DNA from: Gammaproteobacteria bacterium
GTDB lineage: Bacteria > Pseudomonadota > Gammaproteobacteria > Steroidobacterales > SZUA-146
Direction of reading: 5' to 3'
NCBI GenBank assembly: GCA_013002925.1
Contig: JABDLQ010000196.1
Span: 1-5,854, forward strand
Length of the DNA: 5,854 nucleotides
In this document: positions 1 to 5,831 of the stretch, piece after piece
Position numbering within the stretch: position 1 is the stretch's first letter
How the letters are laid out: every line of letters starts with the position of its first letter
Notes under the pieces: model-generated
Database searches by the model: none
Seen by the model: only the letters and a program-made list of their open reading frames with translations
Told to the model about the DNA's origin: nothing
Made by a program: the position numbers and the translations under genes

Positions 1-338
1 CACTGGGCGGTCTCGTCAGCCTTCAGGGCAACCGCACATTTGTCCGCGTCACCCTAGTGATTGCGTTTGTCGGCGGCCTGGCAACCTGGCTGCTGGCGCA
101 ATACGCCATTCACATCGGGGCAAGTGGTCTGGTTTTTGGATATTTTGGGTACCTGCTGGCGCGCGGACTGCTCGAGAAAACCCTGACAAGCCTGTTAATT
201 ACGTTTGGAGTAATCATTCTGTACGGTAGCCTGTTATGGGGTGTGTTGCCCGGTCAACACGGCATCTCATGGGAAGGTCATCTGTTTGGTTTTTTCGCGG
301 GGATCCTGGCCGCGCGCTGGCGCGTTAATGCACAGTAG
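1..338 (+). CDS. Rhomboid-family intramembrane serine protease, C-terminal part (5' end outside window)
   Basis: The frame is open from base 3 to the TAG at 336-338, giving 111 visible residues with no start; the GTG at 57 lies inside the gene and is not the true start. The protein is very hydrophobic, with about four membrane segments. The rhomboid Ser-His catalytic pair is visible: the motif GASG (nucleophile Ser codon 123-125) opens one helix, and WEGHLFGFFAG (His codon 279-281) opens the last helix. Rhomboids cleave single-pass membrane proteins within the inner membrane, using this dyad. The G-H-x-x-G-F-x-x-G packing pattern of the last helix is typical of the family. The N-terminal part, including the oxyanion-loop HxxxN motif, would lie upstream and cannot be checked. 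The natural substrate is unknown. No convincing terminator follows; the next gene starts 123 bp downstream. The family call is secure, but completeness is not assessable. Confidence 0.88.
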   Translation, partial: LGGLVSLQGNRTFVRVTLVIAFVGGLATWLLAQYAIHIGASGLVFGYFGYLLARGLLEKTLTSLLITFGVIILYGSLLWGVLPGQHGISWEGHLFGFFAGILAARWRVNAQ

Positions 339-390
339 TGCAAAAACCGGCTACTCTGTTGGACCGACTGGCGGACTGACAGACACAATC

Positions 391-419
391 GTGAAATACT
401 GGTCGGCTTTGAGTAAAAT
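391..419 (+). promoter_or_regulatory. Candidate sigma70 promoter for the acyl-CoA dehydrogenase gene
   Basis: A -35-like GTGAAA (391-396, 4/6 to consensus) is followed after 17 bp by TAAAAT (414-419, 5/6). This would start transcription near 426, about 36 nt before the ATG at 462. It is the best match I find in the 339-461 gap. The -35 is weak, and read-through from the rhomboid gene is an alternative. The same gap carries a good Shine-Dalgarno AAGGA (450-454), 7 nt before the ATG. Confidence 0.35.
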
Positions 420-461
420 TCATGTGCGTCAGTCACCACCTCTAATCGCAAGGATCACCCG

Positions 462-2240
462 ATGAGTACCTATCAACCACCGTTAAACGATATGCAGTTT
501 GTAATTGAAGAATTATCGTCATTCGATGCGCTCATGAGCATCCCCGGCTTCGATGAACTCGATCATGAAACCGTCGGCAGTATTTTGGAAGAGGCTGGCA
601 AACTGGCAACGGACGTACTGGAACCATGTAATGCTGCAGGTGATCAAATTGGCGCGCAGATAGACGGTGACAATGTAATTGCTGCGCCCGGATTTGGAGA
701 GGCCTATCAGGAGTTTGTAAACGGCGGTTGGCCCAGTCTTGCCGCTGCTCCGGAGTTCGGTGGACAGGGTCTGCCAGCGTTATTGTCGTTTGCGGTTGAC
801 GAGCTGGTCAACTCCAGCAACCTGTCTTTTTCTCTGTGTCCGATGTTAACGCAGGCCGCCGTCGAAGCTCTGGAAATCCATGGCAGCACGGCATTGAAAG
901 ACACCTATTTACCCAACCTGATCAGCGGTCAATGGACCGGCACGATGGATCTCACCGAACCGCAGGCCGGCTCGGACCTGGCGGCAATCCGTTGCCAGGC
1001 GCTACCAGAAGGTGATCACTACCGATTAAAAGGCACAAAAATCTATATCAGCTGGGGCGACCATTCCATGGCTGAAAACATTATTCACATGGTGCTGGCC
1101 CGACTCCCGGATGCCCCGGACGGTGTGCGGGGAATATCCCTGTTTCTGGTGCCCAAATTTGTTCTCAATGACGATGGCACACCAGGCCCGCGCAACGACT
1201 TCAAACCTGTCAGTATCGAGCACAAAATGGGCATTCATGGCAGCCCCACCTGTGTCTTGCAATTCGGCGCAAACGAGGGCGCACTGGGATATTTGATCGG
1301 TGAACCCAACAAGGGCCTGATGTATATGTTCACCATGATGAACAACGCCCGGCTCAAAGTCGGTCTGGAGGGCCTCGGCATCTCTGAGCGCGCCTACCAG
1401 CATGCGCGGGCCTGGGCATTTGAACGCGTGCAGGGGCGGCCACCGGGTGGCACAGATACCTCGCCGATTGCCGGACATCCGGATGTGCGCCGCATGCTGA
1501 TGTTGCAAAAGTCGATTACCGAAGCCATGCGCGTCATGATCTATACAACGGCTGCCGATACCGATCTTGCGCAACGCGCCCCCGACGAAGACCAGCGCGC
1601 GCATCACCAGGCGCGTGTCGACCTGATGGTGCCTATTGTAAAAACCTGGTGCACCGAGCTAAGCCAGGAAGTCGCTTCGCTCGGCATCCAAATCTACGGT
1701 GGCATGGGATATATCGAAGAAACGGGCGCCACCCAGTTTTACCGGGACGCGCGCATCACAACCATTTACGAAGGCACTACCGGCATTCAGGCGCAGGATT
1801 TTGCAGGACGCAAGATCATCCGAGACAGTGGGCGCGCCGTTTACGCGCTGTGTGACGAGATTGAGGATACGATCCTGCAGCTTGGCGCAGCCGATATGAA
1901 CCATGAGGCTGATGCCCTGACACAGGGACTTGCCAGCATGCGTATCAGCGTCGCCTGGTTACTGGATAACTATGCGGATGACCAGTTCGTCACGAATAGC
2001 GCCTGCTATAACTTGCTGATGAACTGCAGTACCGTGGTCGCAGCCTGGGGCCTGGCGCGCGGCGCATTGGCCGCACAGCGTCGCCTGAAAAATAAAGCTG
2101 ATGGAACAAGGTATTTGCAAGGGAAAATCAGCACCGCACGATTCTTTTTTGATCATGTGTTACCGCGGGCCTTGTCCTTTGGGCAAAGTGCATGCGCTGC
2201 CAGCGACACGGTCATGGGACTGGCGGACGATCAGTTTTGA
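462..2240 (+). CDS. Acyl-CoA dehydrogenase, long form with extra C-terminal domain (PA0508/DmdC-like)
   Basis: This FAD flavoenzyme oxidises acyl-CoA to trans-2-enoyl-CoA and passes electrons to ETF. At 592 residues it is longer than the classical family (about 380) and matches the long subfamily with a short extra N-terminal segment (MSTYQPPLND...) and an added C-terminal helical domain (about 465-590). Signature 1, MDLTEPQAGSD, starts at residue 162. ARLKVGLEGLG is at 296-306, in the C-domain helix of the fold. Signature 2, QIYGGMGYIEE, is at 410-420. The catalytic base is Glu437 in YEGTTG, 27 residues after Gln410, the same spacing as Gln349-Glu376 in MCAD numbering as I recall it. The ATG at 462 has AAGGA 7 nt upstream. 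The gene ends 14 bp before the pirin-like gene, so it probably leads an operon. Substrate chain length cannot be read from sequence. The same architecture includes DmdC (methylmercaptopropionyl-CoA dehydrogenase), but nothing nearby points to DMSP metabolism, so I leave it general. Confidence 0.95.
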   Translation: MSTYQPPLNDMQFVIEELSSFDALMSIPGFDELDHETVGSILEEAGKLATDVLEPCNAAGDQIGAQIDGDNVIAAPGFGEAYQEFVNGGWPSLAAAPEFGGQGLPALLSFAVDELVNSSNLSFSLCPMLTQAAVEALEIHGSTALKDTYLPNLISGQWTGTMDLTEPQAGSDLAAIRCQALPEGDHYRLKGTKIYISWGDHSMAENIIHMVLARLPDAPDGVRGISLFLVPKFVLNDDGTPGPRNDFKPVSIEHKMGIHGSPTCVLQFGANEGALGYLIGEPNKGLMYMFTMMNNARLKVGLEGLGISERAYQHARAWAFERVQGRPPGGTDTSPIAGHPDVRRMLMLQKSITEAMRVMIYTTAADTDLAQRAPDEDQRAHHQARVDLMVPIVKTWCTELSQEVASLGIQIYGGMGYIEETGATQFYRDARITTIYEGTTGIQAQDFAGRKIIRDSGRAVYALCDEIEDTILQLGAADMNHEADALTQGLASMRISVAWLLDNYADDQFVTNSACYNLLMNCSTVVAAWGLARGALAAQRRLKNKADGTRYLQGKISTARFFFDHVLPRALSFGQSACAASDTVMGLADDQF

Positions 2241-2254
2241 TTCGCCACGCGGCG

Positions 2255-2956
2255 ATGACGAATCACTCTCCGGCCAAACCACCGACCTTTGAGCTTCTGA
2301 CACCGTGCACCACCACCCGCGATTTGCGGGGTTTGCAGAGTATTGGCTTGCGGACCTGGCCGCCGGGAGCAATTTACACCCCTCGCCCCGCCGCCGAACT
2401 CGTACGCCTGATGATCATCCAGGAAGGCATACTGACTTGCGAGCATCACGCCGGCAGCTCACGAGTACTGCCACGCGAGGTGCTTTGTGTCGATGGCCGG
2501 CATCCGGTAAAAATCAAAAACCTTTCGCGCGCAGACTCGCTTTCAGCGATTGAAATAACGCTCAATAAACATCACGCTACTGATGACGTAGAGTTTCACC
2601 ATCGCTATTTTGCCGACGATCTGAAAGACAATAAACTCTGCCGTGTAGCATCTCCCGCTGGCGGTGGCAGTACGCTGTGTACGAAATCCAGCCTCAACCT
2701 CTATCTGAGCGAGCTGAAAAACTATGACACCGTTGTGCTGGAACGACATGCAAACCAGGCGCTAGCGGCGCTTGTGATCCGTGGCACCGCCAGCGTCGAT
2801 GGAACAACGCTCTCTGCCGGCGACACGTTGTACGTTTCTGACCGTTCGCCAATGTCGATCAGCAGCAGCACGGCTGCCGAGGTGCTGACTATTCGTCAAC
2901 TCGAGCCGTCGGCCTCCCAGGGAACAGGGCTCCGGCCGAATTTTACTGAACACTAG
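2255..2956 (+). CDS. Pirin/YhaK-like bicupin protein with an apparently lost metal site
   Basis: The protein has 233 residues. Its C-terminal half (about 145-217) reads like the second cupin of bacterial pirins and quercetinase-like YhaK proteins: a SLNLYLSEL strand, then V-I-R-G-T-A-S-V-D-G, S-A-G-D and a final V-L-T-I-R-Q-L strand. Just before it, C-R-V-A-S-P-A-G-G-G-S matches the usual linker. The N-terminal half aligns by eye to the first cupin, which normally binds metal through HxH plus a later His and Glu. Here the HxH position reads Y-T-P-R-P-A (41-46) and the later HSE position reads about V-K-I (85-87), so the ligands appear absent. Known members act as quercetin dioxygenases or regulatory cofactors; this one is probably non-catalytic (inference). 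I chose ATG 2255, 14 bp after the dehydrogenase stop. Alternatives are TTG 2237, overlapping that stop as TTGA, and ATG 2192, deep inside the upstream gene. None has a strong Shine-Dalgarno, which suggests translational coupling. Confidence 0.72.
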   Translation: MTNHSPAKPPTFELLTPCTTTRDLRGLQSIGLRTWPPGAIYTPRPAAELVRLMIIQEGILTCEHHAGSSRVLPREVLCVDGRHPVKIKNLSRADSLSAIEITLNKHHATDDVEFHHRYFADDLKDNKLCRVASPAGGGSTLCTKSSLNLYLSELKNYDTVVLERHANQALAALVIRGTASVDGTTLSAGDTLYVSDRSPMSISSSTAAEVLTIRQLEPSASQGTGLRPNFTEH

Positions 2957-2957
2957 A

Positions 2958-2974
2958 GAATCCAGCAGGGATTC
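2958..2974. repeat. Small inverted repeat between the pirin-like and DUF2333 genes
   Basis: GAATCC (2958-2963) and GGATTC (2969-2974) form a perfect 6-bp inverted repeat around a 5-nt loop, AGCAG, starting 1 bp after the pirin-like stop codon. No T-run follows, so it is not a standard intrinsic terminator. It could be a weak mRNA-stability hairpin, an operator, or chance. The remaining 40 bp up to the next gene contain no promoter I trust. Confidence 0.35.
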
Positions 2975-3014
2975 CAAGTAAACTCTGGGGGCTACCTATA
3001 TCAATGGATGCAAG

Positions 3015-4067
3015 ATGATGGAAAACACCGAGTCAAAACTGGCCGCCCGGGTCGCCAGCGTTCTGGATTTTTTTGATCGCCGCCCGGATGCCAGTAGATT
3101 GCGGGAGTGGTTGCGGCGCGTTTTTTCTGTGTTGTTGATTCTGCTCCTGATACTGATGCTGATATCGTTTTATTGGTCACGCGAACCAGAAGTATTCTGG
3201 ATCAACAAGGAAACCCCGGACGGTCGAACCGTCACCGGGTATGCAACGACCGATACTTTGATGCGCGTCATGGAAACCATGCTGGACAAACCGGGTGGCT
3301 ATCTCTACAACGACATCATGGTGCCGGGCGTGTTTTTGGATAACATTCCGAATTTTGAAAAGGGTGTCATCACTCAAACCAAGGACCTGGTCCGCGCATT
3401 GCGAAATGATTACAGCCGCTCTCAATCGCAATCACTGGAGGATCCGGACCTCGCACAGGCTGAACCGGCATTTAATTTTACTCCCGGCAGATGGATTCTG
3501 CCGTCTACAGAGAAAAAATTTCGTGAGGGGGTTCAACTGCTTGAGTCCTATCGGCACCGGATTACGGATCAAAACAGTCAAGACGCCCAATTTTTTGCGC
3601 GGGCCGATAATCTGCGCGAGTGGCTGATCGTCGTAGAGAAACGGCTTGGAGGACTGTCTCAGTCCCTGACACAGAGTGTCGGGCGAAGAACCTTGAATAC
3701 CGATCTTGCGGGAGACCCCTCCGCAACGGCATCGACACAGACGGCAGAAAACATTGTACGTAAAACACCGTGGTACAAAATCGATGACGTGTTTTTTGAG
3801 GCACGGGGTAATGCCTGGGCCCTGGTCCACTTTCTGCGTGCGGTGGAGTTCGATTTTGCTGCCGTGTTGGAAGACAAAAACGCTACCGTGAGCCTGCGGC
3901 AGATCATTCGCGAACTGGAATCCAGCCTGGATCCGATACGTAGTCCAATTATTCTGAACGGTGGCGGTTATGGCATGACGGCCAATCACTCATTAGTTAT
4001 GGCATCCTATTTGTCGCGGGCCAACTCGGCGGTGATCAACCTTCGGGAGCTTCTGGATCAGGGTTGA
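3015..4067 (+). CDS. DUF2333 family inner-membrane protein
   Basis: I recognise this 350-residue protein as DUF2333, a gammaproteobacterial family with no assigned function that I know of. Residues 1-36 are charged and cytoplasmic in the likely topology, with several Arg just before the membrane (R-L-R-E-W-L-R-R). One strongly hydrophobic helix spans about 37-54. The remaining 300 or so residues should therefore be periplasmic (positive-inside inference). Family blocks seen: T-G-Y-A-T-T-D-T-L (74-82), L-D-K-P-G-G-Y-L (90-97), M-V-P-G-V-F-L-D-N-I-P-N (102-113), R-N-D-Y-S-R-S-Q-S-Q-S (130-140), W-I-L-P-S-T-E (160-166), W-Y-K-I-D-D-V-F-F-E-A-R-G (253-265) and N-G-G-G-Y-G-M-T-A-N-H-S (315-326). 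ATG codons at 3015 and 3018 are adjacent; GGA at 3006-3008 is a weak ribosome site for either. The gene ends in tandem in-frame stops, TGA TAA. It sits 58 bp after the pirin-like gene, possibly in the same operon. Confidence 0.9.
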   Translation: MMENTESKLAARVASVLDFFDRRPDASRLREWLRRVFSVLLILLLILMLISFYWSREPEVFWINKETPDGRTVTGYATTDTLMRVMETMLDKPGGYLYNDIMVPGVFLDNIPNFEKGVITQTKDLVRALRNDYSRSQSQSLEDPDLAQAEPAFNFTPGRWILPSTEKKFREGVQLLESYRHRITDQNSQDAQFFARADNLREWLIVVEKRLGGLSQSLTQSVGRRTLNTDLAGDPSATASTQTAENIVRKTPWYKIDDVFFEARGNAWALVHFLRAVEFDFAAVLEDKNATVSLRQIIRELESSLDPIRSPIILNGGGYGMTANHSLVMASYLSRANSAVINLRELLDQG

Positions 4068-4129
4068 TAAGGAAAAGCTCCGGGACAGGAGGATAAAACC
4101 CCGTTACCTTGATGGCCAAACCCCCTGGC

Positions 4130-4171
4130 CCGCCGTCTGTTTGACGTGCTCATCCGGACGGTGGCAGTTTT
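4130..4171 (+). terminator. Candidate intrinsic terminator downstream of the DUF2333 gene
   Basis: CCGCCGTCTG (4130-4139) pairs with CGGACGGTGG (4155-4164) as a 10-bp stem with two G-U pairs and a 15-nt loop. CAGTTTTAG follows, with a run of only four T. It lies about 60 bp after the DUF2333 stop, in a convergent intergenic region where a terminator is expected. The long loop and short T-run make it weak, and it has no T-run in the minus-strand direction. Confidence 0.4.
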
Positions 4172-4195
4172 AGAGTAATGAGCCGGTTCTGCAGC

Positions 4196-4248
4196 CATCA
4201 CCCCCTGAACCTGCCAGTTCAGGGAGGATAAAGAGAGGCTCGGTGATG
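4196..4248. repeat. Nested inverted repeat in the convergent intergenic region
   Basis: An inner perfect 8-bp hairpin, CCCTGAAC (4203-4210) and GTTCAGGG (4217-4224) with loop CTGCCA, is directly abutted on its left by CATCACC (4196-4202). That arm is complementary to GGTGATG (4242-4248) further right. The transcript could stack a 7-bp helix on the 8-bp helix, leaving a purine-rich 17-nt bulge (4225-4241) on one side. No T-run follows on either strand, so it is not a normal terminator. It lies 17 bp beyond the stop codon of the minus-strand cytochrome gene, where it could form a 3' UTR structure, or it may be a remnant of an interspersed repeat. Confidence 0.5.
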
Positions 4249-4264
4249 CGGCCCTGGATGGCGT

Positions 4265-4816
4265 TTATTGTGAGGCCTCTACCATATAGTCTACAGCCCA
4301 CCTGACATGATCATCTGTCAGATCTGCACGGCCACCCTTGGCCGGCATAATTCCAGCTTCGCCCTGATAGCCGACAATGGCGTGTTCGTAAAGAACATCA
4401 GAACCTTGTGCAATTCGCGGAGCCCATTGCCCTGCATCACCCGTTTTTGGCGCCCCGGCAACGCCCAAACTATGGCACGCGGTGCAGGCACTCTGATACA
4501 CCGCTTCCCCAGAATCAAAACTGGCTACTGCAACCGCTGCGCCTGAATCTGGCTCCGGTGTCGCCGCAGCAAGCTCCATTGATGCGACTGCGTCCTGACC
4601 GTAAAGCGTCGTTTCCTGACCTGCAATGACCACGTCACCAAAGGGTTGGATGCGCTCTACCAGCTTGGCCTGACTGGCGCTGTCACTTTGGCGCAACAAT
4701 GCGGTTCGATTGGCAATGGTGATTGCCAACACCGAAATCACAACGGTAACTAAAATAAGGCCAGCCAGCACTGCCGACACATTATCGACAAATTTATGAT
4801 CAGGTGTTGATTCCAA
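4265..4816 (-). CDS. Membrane-anchored c-type cytochrome, c5-like
   Basis: This is a monohaem class I cytochrome c of 183 residues, a periplasmic electron carrier tethered to the inner membrane. An uncleaved N-terminal helix (about 14-35) is the anchor. A linker of about 65 residues follows, rich in Ala, Glu and Ser and including R-I-Q-P-F-G-D-V-V-I-A-G (55-66), seen in related proteins. The haem domain occupies about 99-183: CTACH binds haem (Cys111, Cys114, His115), Met157 in GIMPAKGG is the likely sixth ligand, and the C-terminal helix V-R-W-A-V-D-Y-M closes the fold. The blocks around A-P-R-I-A-Q-G and L-Y-E-H-A-I resemble c5-family proteins. Classical c5 carries an extra Cys pair after the Met loop; here that stretch reads GGRADLTDD with no Cys. 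The start is TTG, chosen because AGGAG lies 7 nt upstream and no ATG fits. Its partner oxidase or dehydrogenase is not in the window. Confidence 0.93.
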   Translation of the reverse strand: MESTPDHKFVDNVSAVLAGLILVTVVISVLAITIANRTALLRQSDSASQAKLVERIQPFGDVVIAGQETTLYGQDAVASMELAAATPEPDSGAAVAVASFDSGEAVYQSACTACHSLGVAGAPKTGDAGQWAPRIAQGSDVLYEHAIVGYQGEAGIMPAKGGRADLTDDHVRWAVDYMVEASQ

Positions 4817-4823
4817 AATACTG

Positions 4824-4828
4824 CTCCT
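4824..4828 (-). promoter_or_regulatory. Shine-Dalgarno site that fixes the TTG start of the cytochrome gene
   Basis: Read on the minus strand, AGGAG lies exactly 7 nt before the TTG at 4816-4814. This is an optimal core and spacing, so initiation at TTG is well supported even though TTG is a weak start codon. Confidence 0.75.
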
Positions 4829-4862
4829 GCAGATTCGGCGGTATGCCGTTAATCGCTCAATG

Positions 4863-4921
4863 TTAATACGGGCGCAAGTATAACGGTCGCGGCCGGTGTC
4901 GTGAAGGGTTTTATACGGGCG
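4863..4921. repeat. Imperfect 12-bp direct repeat around the cytochrome promoter
   Basis: TTAATACGGGCG (4863-4874) and TTTATACGGGCG (4910-4921) differ at one base and lie 47 bp apart, start to start. One copy covers the predicted transcription start of the minus-strand cytochrome gene and the other sits just upstream of its -35 box. This arrangement could be an operator pair, but no regulator gene is present and no known box is recognised. Confidence 0.35.
4877..4905 (-). promoter_or_regulatory. Candidate sigma70 promoter for the cytochrome gene
   Basis: On the minus strand, TTCACG (4905-4900, 4/6 to TTGACA) is followed after 17 bp by TATACT (4882-4877, 5/6 to TATAAT). Transcription would start near 4870, leaving a leader of about 54 nt before the TTG start. 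Confidence 0.5.
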
Positions 4922-4965
4922 AAACCTGTCTGCCCATCACGATGCTCCACATTCGACCGGCGTCA

Positions 4966-4994
4966 TTGGCGCGTCCTTAAAACCCTGCTAGAGT
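4966..4994 (+). promoter_or_regulatory. Candidate extended -10 sigma70 promoter for the omega-amidase gene
   Basis: TTGGCG (4966-4971, 4/6 to TTGACA) is followed after 17 bp by TAGAGT (4989-4994, 4/6 to TATAAT), preceded by TGC (4986-4988), an extended -10 element that strengthens a weak hexamer. The start site would be near 5001, about 36 nt before the TTG start codon. It is arranged back-to-back with the cytochrome promoter. Confidence 0.5.
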
Positions 4995-5023
4995 GATGTT
5001 TATACATGAGTTTTAGTCAGGCC

Positions 5024-5029
5024 GGAGGG
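5024..5029 (+). promoter_or_regulatory. Shine-Dalgarno site that fixes the TTG start of the omega-amidase gene
   Basis: GGAGGG ends 7 nt before the TTG at 5037. The alternative in-frame GTG at 5049 would leave a 19-nt spacing, so TTG is preferred. Confidence 0.75.
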
Positions 5030-5036
5030 TATCGAG

Positions 5037-5831
5037 TTGCCGAATTCAGTGAGCAGACCATTGCGGCTTACGCTCGTGCAAACCGACACCCGGTGGCACG
5101 ATCCGGAAACCAACCGCACCCGGATCGAACATCAGCTTGGCGATCTGCCCGCCGGACACAGCGATCTTATCGCCCTGCCGGAAATGTTTACTACCGGTTT
5201 TACCATGGACTCAGCGACCCAGGCTGAATCCATGGAGGGTGACAGTGTGCAATGGATGCGGGCACTGGCAGGCAAACTGCAGGCCACAGTAGCCGGAACA
5301 CTGGTGATACGTGAAAACAACGCGTTCTATAACCGGTTAATCTGGATGCCTCCGGACGGTGCGGCACAATACTACGACAAGCGGCATCTGTTTCGCATGG
5401 CCGGTGAAGACCGCGCCTACGCTGCCGGCCATGAACGACCGGTTTTCAGGGTTAAGAACTGGCGGGTTCGTCCCACCATTTGTTACGACCTGCGGTTTCC
5501 CGTGTGGTGCCGTAACGATGGAGAAAACTACGATCTGCTGCTGTGCCTGGCCAACTGGCCGAGCCCGCGACACGAGGCCTGGACAATCCTGTCACGTGCC
5601 CGGGCCATTGAGAACCTGGCCTGTGTAGCCGTGGTGAATCGTGTTGGTCGGGATCAGACCGATAACCTTTATCTCGGTTCTTCCATGGTAATAGACGCAA
5701 AAGGTAATACTATTGCCGATGCAGGTGACACCGAAGGCATCGTGCACGCTGTTTTGCAGCCGCAGGATCTGGTCGAATTTCGTCGCAAATTCCCGGTCCA
5801 TAAAGATGCGGACGAATTCGTCTTAAAGTAG
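5037..5831 (+). CDS. yafV: Omega-amidase of the nitrilase superfamily (YafV/NIT2-type, 2-oxoglutaramate amidase)
   Basis: This family hydrolyses 2-oxoglutaramate, made when glutamine is used in transamination, to 2-oxoglutarate and ammonia in the cytoplasm, often in step with methionine salvage. The 264-residue protein is full length (YafV is about 256). The Glu-Lys-Cys catalytic triad is visible: Glu49 in A-L-P-E-M-F-T, Lys115 in Y-Y-D-K-R-H-L-F and the nucleophile Cys149 in I-C-Y-D-L-R-F-P. Blocks shared with YafV (compared from memory) include Y-D-K-R-H-L-F-R-M-A (113-122), C-Y-D-L-R-F-P-V-W (149-157), A-N-W-P-S-P-R (172-178), A-R-A-I-E-N (188-193) and N-R-V-G-R-D (201-206). The end, K-F-P-V-H-K-D-A-D-E-F, is also typical. 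There is no signal peptide. Initiation is at TTG with GGAGGG 7 nt upstream. It is divergent from the cytochrome gene and has its own candidate promoter. A general carbon-nitrogen hydrolase is the fallback call. Confidence 0.93.
   Translation: MPNSVSRPLRLTLVQTDTRWHDPETNRTRIEHQLGDLPAGHSDLIALPEMFTTGFTMDSATQAESMEGDSVQWMRALAGKLQATVAGTLVIRENNAFYNRLIWMPPDGAAQYYDKRHLFRMAGEDRAYAAGHERPVFRVKNWRVRPTICYDLRFPVWCRNDGENYDLLLCLANWPSPRHEAWTILSRARAIENLACVAVVNRVGRDQTDNLYLGSSMVIDAKGNTIADAGDTEGIVHAVLQPQDLVEFRRKFPVHKDADEFVLK

Noticed and set aside
357..373. FadR-like operator upstream of the acyl-CoA dehydrogenase (TTGGACCGACTGG)
   Set aside because: By hand it agrees with the recalled FadR consensus at only about 9 of 15 informative positions and lacks the outer AA/TT ends. 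A weight-matrix scan scoring it above genomic background would be needed to revive it.
241..465. 74-codon frame whose TGA overlaps the dehydrogenase ATG as ATGA, mimicking translational coupling
   Set aside because: Its first 98 bases are the rhomboid gene in another frame and the translation has no protein-like pattern. The dehydrogenase has its own good Shine-Dalgarno, so the ATGA overlap is coincidental.
1026..1607. 193-codon open frame on the minus strand inside the acyl-CoA dehydrogenase
   Set aside because: It lies wholly antisense to a confidently identified gene. Its translation is low in complexity, rich in His, Arg and Cys, and resembles no family. It is explained by codon bias of the real gene.
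2192..2254. N-terminal extension of the pirin-like protein from the ATG at 2192
   Set aside because: It would overlap the dehydrogenase by 49 bp, the extra residues (Arg, His and Gly rich) do not look like a cupin N-terminus, and ATG 2255 gives a normal family length.
2997..3002. TATATC as a -10 box directly before the DUF2333 gene
   Set aside because: There is no acceptable -35 at 16-18 bp, and the start site would fall within a few bases of the ATG. Co-transcription from upstream is simpler.
3432..3989. 185-codon open frame on the minus strand inside the DUF2333 gene
   Set aside because: It is antisense to a conserved family protein; the translation has no recognisable domain and no supporting ribosome site.
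4112..4144. Ten-codon reading frame MAKPPGPPSV in the convergent intergenic region, 19 nt after a GGAGG
   Set aside because: The spacing is too long for that ribosome site, the peptide is very short, and the frame runs into the candidate terminator stem.
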